A stretch of DNA of 64,000 bases from Branchiostoma floridae (taxonomy: Eukaryota; Chordata; Leptocardii; Amphioxiformes; Branchiostomatidae), in contig NC_049987.1 of NCBI RefSeq assembly GCF_000003815.2, positions 20,283,529-20,347,528 on the forward strand, read 5' to 3'. Positions within the stretch are counted from its first letter, which is position 1. Each line of letters opens with the position of its first letter. This document shows positions 57,767 through 64,000 of the stretch, piece after piece. The position numbers were made by a program, and so were the translations under genes. The notes under the pieces are model-generated. The model worked only from the letters and a program-made list of their open reading frames with translations, did no database searches and had not been told where the DNA came from.

Positions 57767-60700
57767 ATGGATCCGTTGGGGGCTCGGTTGAACATTGTGG
57801 AAGAGAAGGAGCTATGTCGCTGGGCCAACGCGTACATCCCGTCCTACCCAGACCCGGGGGAAGAGAGGGAGTCCAGGTTTCCTGTCAACGAGGACTTCAA
57901 CAGGAAGGTGGTGCTCTGGTGAGCTGATGTAGATAGACTAGAGGATGGAATAATCAGACCCTATTGTTATGTATCACACTACTTTCTACTCTTAGTCTTA
58001 CATGCAATTAGCCTTTAGGCATAATTTTGCAAATAAAACAATATTCAGCCTAATCTGGGTTATTCTAGGAGACGTAGGCAAACTTTGGAAATTAGGACAA
58101 CGACCTCCGTACTGTTATGGGACTTGTGCTTGCCCTACAACTAGCACTAGATAGGTAAAAGTATACATTTTTGGAAAGCTGAGATTAAAATTCAAAGAAA
58201 TCAAGATTATTCCAGGTCTATATATCAATTTTCAGCAATGATATCTGGAAATGTCCACTCCGGAAAGTCATTGATCATCTAACAAGACCAAATCACATCA
58301 AATATTTGCGTTACATTGTTACATACATCAAGTTTATAGGGACTTAATTTCACGGTTAATTGGGAAAGGCAATGTTAGCTGTCAGTGTCGAAAGAGCCTT
58401 GGTACCTGTAATGCAGAGCATGTGGAGACTTCATGGTAGAACGGAAATGAAGTGTTCTAAGTTCACATTTGAAACAGTTTCATAGTTACATTAGTCATGC
58501 ATTGGAAATGTATATTTGGCTGTGACAGACTTTGACAATAAAAAGACCCTGTCATTTCAAGATTGACAATGTAATGTTCAATGTCTGGTGAGTTTATGGT
58601 GAGAGCTCATAGCAAAAACTTTGAACATAAAGCTACCACAAACATTTCACAAGGTACAGTTGTAATACTGCTTGACCTGTGTATTTTAGCAACCACTCAA
58701 GGGACTTAGAAAAACTGCTACATATATATAGCTATTTTTTCCCAGGGAGTGATTCTGGAACACCTTTTTTTGTTATTTTTGTTTAGGGGGTCATTTTGAA
58801 ACATCTGATAATGATATAGAAATTGATACATTTATGCAGGTTAACAATTGTCAAATACAATTCAATGTCTACAACTGGATAAAAATGAAGAATTACTTCC
58901 GGATATTTCCAGTGACACCCATCACTCTTCTTCAGCTTCACAAGTGAAACAACCTTCAGTTTCTTGTGATGTATGTCACTCGAAACATCTGGAAGTAAAT
59001 CTCCATTCTTATCCAGTTGCAGAGATTGAATTGTAGTCAAAGATATAGACATTGCTTTATATCACTGTATATTTACAGTGTTAAGCTATAGGATGGAGGC
59101 ACCTGGCCGCCTGCCATTGATAGAACCAAAACATTTTATCCCAGTTACCAGCATTTTCTTCTCTCTCCTTATGTCCAGGGAGGGTGACATCACGACGTTG
59201 AACTGCACGGCGATCGTTAACACGACTAACGAGACGCTGACGGACAGGAACCTCATCAGCGAGAGGATCTTCCAGGCTGCCGGACCTGACCTCCGCGCAG
59301 AGTGCTCCAACCATCTCAAAAGTAGGCCTTAGCATCATATGTTATTAGATCAATTAGGACATAAACCCTAGCAAAAGACAGTCGTATATTTTGTTCAAAC
59401 AAACATGTGAATTACCACCTGCATACTGATTATGCAAATTAGTGCAACCACATCGGAATCGAGACAGCTATATGAAACAAAGAAACAGACAAATTTCCTA
59501 ACTGTAAGCAGCACCGAGAATATGTGTCAATGGAGTATTTACAAATGCAGAAACGTAAACATACACTCTAACACACAGAGTGACACATGTGCACACACAT
59601 GCATACAAAGAAAGATAAGCCATGAACAATGCTACTTGTGCCTGAAGAGGCGTAAGAAAAAATCAAAATGTTGTACAGCTCAGGCAAAAAAGTTTTTGTA
59701 ATGAATTTAACACACAAATCAGAAGGGAAGAAGGGCTAGATCTGTATCCTGTCTAAATTATCAGAAATAAAGTGGTGAGAAAACTGACAGCTTTTCTGTG
59801 TGCACCAGCTTGCAGGACAGGTGAGGCGAAGATGACCAAAGGGTACAACCTGCCAGCGAGGTACATCATCCACACCGTGGGGCCCAGGTACAACGTGAAG
59901 TACCGGACAGCTGCGGAGAGCGCCTTGTTCAACTGCTACAGGAACAGTCTTCAGATTGCAAGGTACAGTCAAACCTGTCTTCTTCTTCTTTTGTACTGCC
60001 AAGCCTCTAATTTTAGAGATTAACGGCAGATTGCGCATGAGTTATTTACAACACAAGTGCCCGGTACAAATAGACAAGGGAAAATAAAGGAAAAACAAAC
60101 TGATTTTGTGTGTGCAAAGGACAGGTCAAGTGTCTATAGTGACCATTCAAGGGACTGGAGAAATGTGGCCACTATAGACAGGTAGCCACTGTAGAGAAAA
60201 TGCTGATCACTTGACCATGAGCAATAAGTTAAACATGATTTCAGTAACCACTTATCTTTCTCACCAAGTAACATTATCTAGATCAACTGACCATGCTAAA
60301 GTCAAATCTACCGAAAATGATTGATATTGCCATGAGTAATGTTGGTAAATTCGCTGACAAAGACATTCAAGGCACGCATACCTTCCGGTACCTCCCAAAT
60401 GACCCTGTCTGGAACTCCAAATTCAATCTCAGCGCAGGGTGACATACAACTGTACGGCCGCTGTATGGTCACAATAGGCAGTGTTTCTGTATCTACAGGA
60501 CTGGAAATAGTGTGGCCGTGGACAGGTGGCCGCTATAGACTTTTTCTTAATGCTTAGGTGCTGATAACAAGGTGCTGATATTTAACTATTTTATACAGAG
60601 AAAACAATCTCCAGTCCATCGGCCTGTGTGTGGTGAACCAGCCAAAGAGAGGATATCCACCGGACGAAGGGGCCCACATTGCACTCAGTAAGACATTTCA

Positions 60701-63700
60701 TACTAGATTAAACTCTCTAACTCACTATGCAAAGCTTTTGATCTAGATGTAGTTAAGCTCACCGAAGAGCTAATCTACTAGTGTATATTTTGATAATTGC
60801 AGGAAAACAGTTACACAGACAGACAGACAGACAGGCATGCACACAGACAGAAGAGAATATATTACTCTTGTTGAAATGACAAACAAGTTAACAAGCAAAC
60901 AGTAAATCCATACACCTTATTTTTCCAGGAACTGTGCGTAGATTCCTGGAGAAGTATGACTCCTCCTTGGAGACAATAGTTTTCGCAGTAACCGACAATG
61001 ATGAGGTGAGAATTTCTTTTTCTTACGTCAAGGTCACATTTGTCTTATTAGGCCACCATTCCATTTGGATATCCTAGAATTTTCAGGTGAGCTTTGACAG
61101 AACAAATTGCCAAACAAGGATCTAAGACAGCCCTTTCAACTGAATTGTGTACATCATTTGCACCACTGTCCGTATGTATCCTCAGTTTACAATCACATAT
61201 GTATGTGACCATGCAATATGTATGTGACCAGGCCCTTACTCAATGGTCACCACATAACAAGGCCTGAGGGCGACTTCAAGATTATGATTTATATAGATAG
61301 GACTAGAATCACATCTCTTCCCCCTAAGTCACATCACATCCAAGACGCTGACGCTTGGTACTCTTTTCACCTGAGGGCACAACACCGAGGCCCACTAATT
61401 GAAACCAGATCCTAAATTATCATAAGTACCAGTAGATAACCCTAACCACAAGACTATGTTATCAACTAATGTAGGACATCTACAGGAGAGTCATGCCCCT
61501 GTACTTCCCGAGGACGAAGGCAGAAGAGCAGGCCGTGTTAGACGAGATTCCTGCAGACGTAGGGAATGAGGAGGGAGAACCGTTCATACAGGAGAGGCAG
61601 ATCAGAATCATGGACAAACCCATCGGAGCAGAGGACAGCAGTAAGACATTTAGATATTCTTTGTGCAATAAGGTGTTGAGAATTTTTTTAGTACTAGCCT
61701 AGTAGGTAGACTGATTGCTTTGCCTTCAGGAGAAGACTTTAAGAATGAAAATGTACATAGTGCTTTCTTTGCTTAGCACTCAATACTTATGATGCAGTAT
61801 AATCATTGGAGTTGAACACACTCGCCCTTCTGTAGTGGCCCGTGCAGCCCAAGGGCTATAGAAATAGAGATGGGCACTACCCTATACACAGAAAGGTGTG
61901 GGAAGGATTCTAATAACTTACATGTAACAAAGAAGAGACATATGCATGAAATAACATTCAAATTTTTGTTCTCTCTTTCTGTGTAATCCAAAATCACTTT
62001 CAATACTTGAAAGTGAATGGACACTCCTACTATTTTTCATACATGTAAGTGCGGTCGGATCTTTAACATGCTCAAGATGTGGCTTTCCTGATATGAATCT
62101 CAAAACACTGATGAACCTCCAGCTTTATGTACAATCAATTTTTACTTGATCCAAGGGCACAACAGGGATTTTAATCCAGAACCTTTTAATCGAAAGTGAA
62201 TGCTTTCTCCCTGTGTGATTGACAGCTGAAGCAGACGAGAGTTTTGAGGAGGGCCTCCTCGGCCTGGGTGGAAAAGTCGGCGCGCATGGTTTCGCCACCA
62301 TGGAGGGCGACCACGACAAAGCGCGTATGCAGCAGCTGCAGGGGAAAAACTCTGAGGAGCAGATTCTTCTTGAGCAGCAGAGAAGGTCGGAACTTTGTTG
62401 TCTGTTTATTGAATACCTTGATTGTTCATTGAAGTTCATGCCCAAAGGCTAATTGCAAACAAAGTAAAGCAGTGGTATATATAACTGTTTACATGTACTT
62501 TAAAAAGCAGGAAAATGAGATTTATTGATGAATCAAACAGGAAATAACATGATGTAAGCAAGAAGATGTTTTTTTGTTGGTCGTTAAGGTGTGAGAAGCT
62601 TAGGAAAGTCTTGTTGATTTCAAGGAAAGATTTTCTTCTTTCAGAATTGTAATGTGAACATATAAAATTTAGTTCATCTTTATCTGTTTTGCATAACCAG
62701 TAAACCGCCTTAAGGCATAACACAACAGTTTTGTACACTTATCAATATATAAGCTGCATAAGACCAGACTGTAAAGTTTGATGCACTCTCACCACGTTGG
62801 ATCCCTTGTCTTTTCTCTAAGTTTTGTCATTTTCTGTACCACTTGAACAGGTACCAGAGGTGGTTGAAGCGATCCAAGACTGACGACTTGTCGGACATCG
62901 CAGCTCTCAGGGTTCTCTATCAGTCAGGTGAGATAGACTGGCTCAAGATGAACAAATGAATGAATAAACAAAAGAACAAACTTAAAGGTGGAATGACATC
63001 AGTTGATGAAGTCCTTCCAGATGACTCTTTTGTGCATGAGAGACAACAGAAAAGAGGTCCCTTACCTCACAAAAATGACATTGCAGCTCTCTTAGTTCTC
63101 TACCAGGTAGGATAAACTGATTGAAACTGAATGAAGAAGCAAAGGAATAAATGAATTTGCAAGAAAAGTACAAAATATTTCCTTCCATGATGCTATTTTT
63201 GATTGCTTTGAAAGACTTGATCATGCATTTTTTTTGTATCATGAAAAGACTGCAGTACAGTGACTAATCAATAGGTGTTGCTGTTGCATCATAATGCAAG
63301 GGAAGCTGAAGCCCTGTTCTTAACTTTTCATGGGCATGGATATGCAGCAACAAGTTACAATGTAATACAGAGATGTAATCCTAAGTTACCAATGTTATTT
63401 TCACCCTTCCCTCTATGCAGGTACAGATATCTTTGGTCGCCCGGTGGTCGTCATCGTGGGAAGGAACTTCCCTGTCAATGTCATCGATCTAGATAAGGTT
63501 GGTGTGCCTCAACTATTACTTTGATTTATTAATCGTCTGATCAATTGATTGGCTGTTGTATACAATCTTAGTTTGGAACTTTAAGATAGACCTGATTGAT
63601 CCATTGATTTATTGATGGTTGATTGGTTTATTGATTGATTGCTTGGCCGTTGCATTTCAGGCACTGTTGTACTTCATCCAAGTGATGGACCCGATCGTCA

Positions 63701-63800
63701 GTAAGGACTATGTGGTGGTGTACTTCCACACACAGAGCACCGACGACAACCAACCAGAGCTCTCCTTCCTCAGGAGCGCATACAATCTACTAGACAACAA
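57767..63800 (+). CDS. GDAP2: ganglioside-induced differentiation-associated protein 2 homologue, 3' truncated by the window
   Basis: Macro-domain plus CRAL-TRIO protein. Coding exons: 57767-57918, 59179-59321, 59809-59962, 60599-60687, 60929-61005, 61475-61640, 62226-62385, 62851-62927, 63421-63497, 63661-63800 (1235 nt, 411 codons plus two bases; all junctions in phase). The start MDPLGA is identical to the vertebrate GDAP2 start and follows a splice acceptor at 57758-57759, so an upstream 5' UTR exon is expected. The macro domain (about residues 45-230) contains NCTAIVNTTNETLTD, FQAAGPDL, RTGEAKMTKGYNLPARYIIHTVGP and RTAAESALFNCYRN. A central linker (PLYFPRTKAEE, EGEPFIQERQIRI) leads into the CRAL-TRIO domain (RWLKRSK, DLSDIAALRVLYQSG, FGRPVVVIVGRNFPV, DKALLYFIQVMDPI). 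The last exons lie beyond the window. In vertebrates it is a lysosome/stress-associated protein of incompletely known function. Confidence 0.95.
58855..59036. mobile_element. 182-bp foldback element in GDAP2 intron 1
   Basis: Left tacaattcaatgtctacaac then tggataaaaatgaagaatta is mirrored by ctccattcttatccagttgc then agagattgaattgta. The arms are about 70 bases, separated by about 40 bases. A single-arm relative is at 32549-32640. Confidence 0.7.
60115..60210. repeat. gtggccactatagacagg-type repeat
   Basis: Words gtctatagtgaccattcaag, gtggccactatagacagg and tagccactgtagag repeat with spacing near 50 bases. The same theme occurs at 60470-60560, 48225-48345 and, more loosely, in the intron 3 minisatellite. 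Confidence 0.5.
60823..60850. repeat. CAGA microsatellite
   Basis: Four to five consecutive caga units after ttacacagac in a GDAP2 intron. Confidence 0.8.
61818..61925. repeat. SINE-body copy in a GDAP2 intron
   Basis: Shares ctgtagtggcccgtg, agaaatagagatgggcacta, ccctata and aaaggtgtgg with 29085-29160. Confidence 0.55.
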
Positions 63801-64000
63801 GTGAGATGTTTCTTTTGATTGGTCGGAGACGTTTTTCTGACCCAAGGCCTCACCAATTTGATTTGTCAGTTTTGGGGAGAAAGGGACATCAAGTAGTGGA
63901 TAAAGTCAGATTGAAGTTTTCCTCACAGTCTGTTGTTTTAATCTTCTTGTTTATAACTTAAAAATGTACCAAAACCCAAGGAATAAAGTGGTGTGGCCTA

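Overview
The window is nuclear DNA from an intron-rich invertebrate animal. Exons are short with consensus GT-AG introns, four multi-exon genes follow one another, and introns are full of small inverted-repeat transposons, retroposon tails and degenerate tandem repeats. Protein content (a TIAM/still-life Rac exchange factor that keeps an N-terminal WH1 domain, a CYP4-type P450 and GDAP2) together with the repeat style fits a cephalochordate (lancelet, Branchiostoma). The species is an inference, not a read-out. One 100-base assembly gap lies at 41857-41956.

Layout. (1) 2394-36207, plus strand: a complete 37-exon TIAM/SIF gene of 1824 codons. All exon phases join, and the domain order is WH1, Ser-rich linker, PH, coiled-coil extension, RBD, PDZ, DH, PH, tail. 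(2) 39808-43981, minus strand: a five-exon gene for a protein ending in a MYND zinc finger, otherwise unrecognised. It is interrupted by the gap and has a one-base frame break next to it. (3) 45307-54952, plus strand: a complete 12-exon CYP4-family cytochrome P450 (497 aa), arranged head-to-head with the MYND gene. (4) 57767-63800, plus strand: the first ten coding exons of GDAP2 (macro domain plus the start of the CRAL-TRIO domain), running off the right edge.

The genes do not form a pathway: TIAM activates Rac, the P450 is an ER monooxygenase, GDAP2 is a macro/CRAL-TRIO protein, and the MYND protein is of unknown role. The most unusual non-coding structure is a 6.46-kb inverted-repeat element (8039-14499) rich in CGGTTCGAACCG-type palindromes. 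It sits inside a minisatellite in the TIAM intron that splits the WH1 domain. A second structure is a nested insertion (46152-46691) into a retroposon tail, for which an uninterrupted copy exists elsewhere in the window.

Exon boundaries were set by hand from splice sites, reading frame and family knowledge. Repeat families were recognised only from similarity within this window, and no database was consulted.
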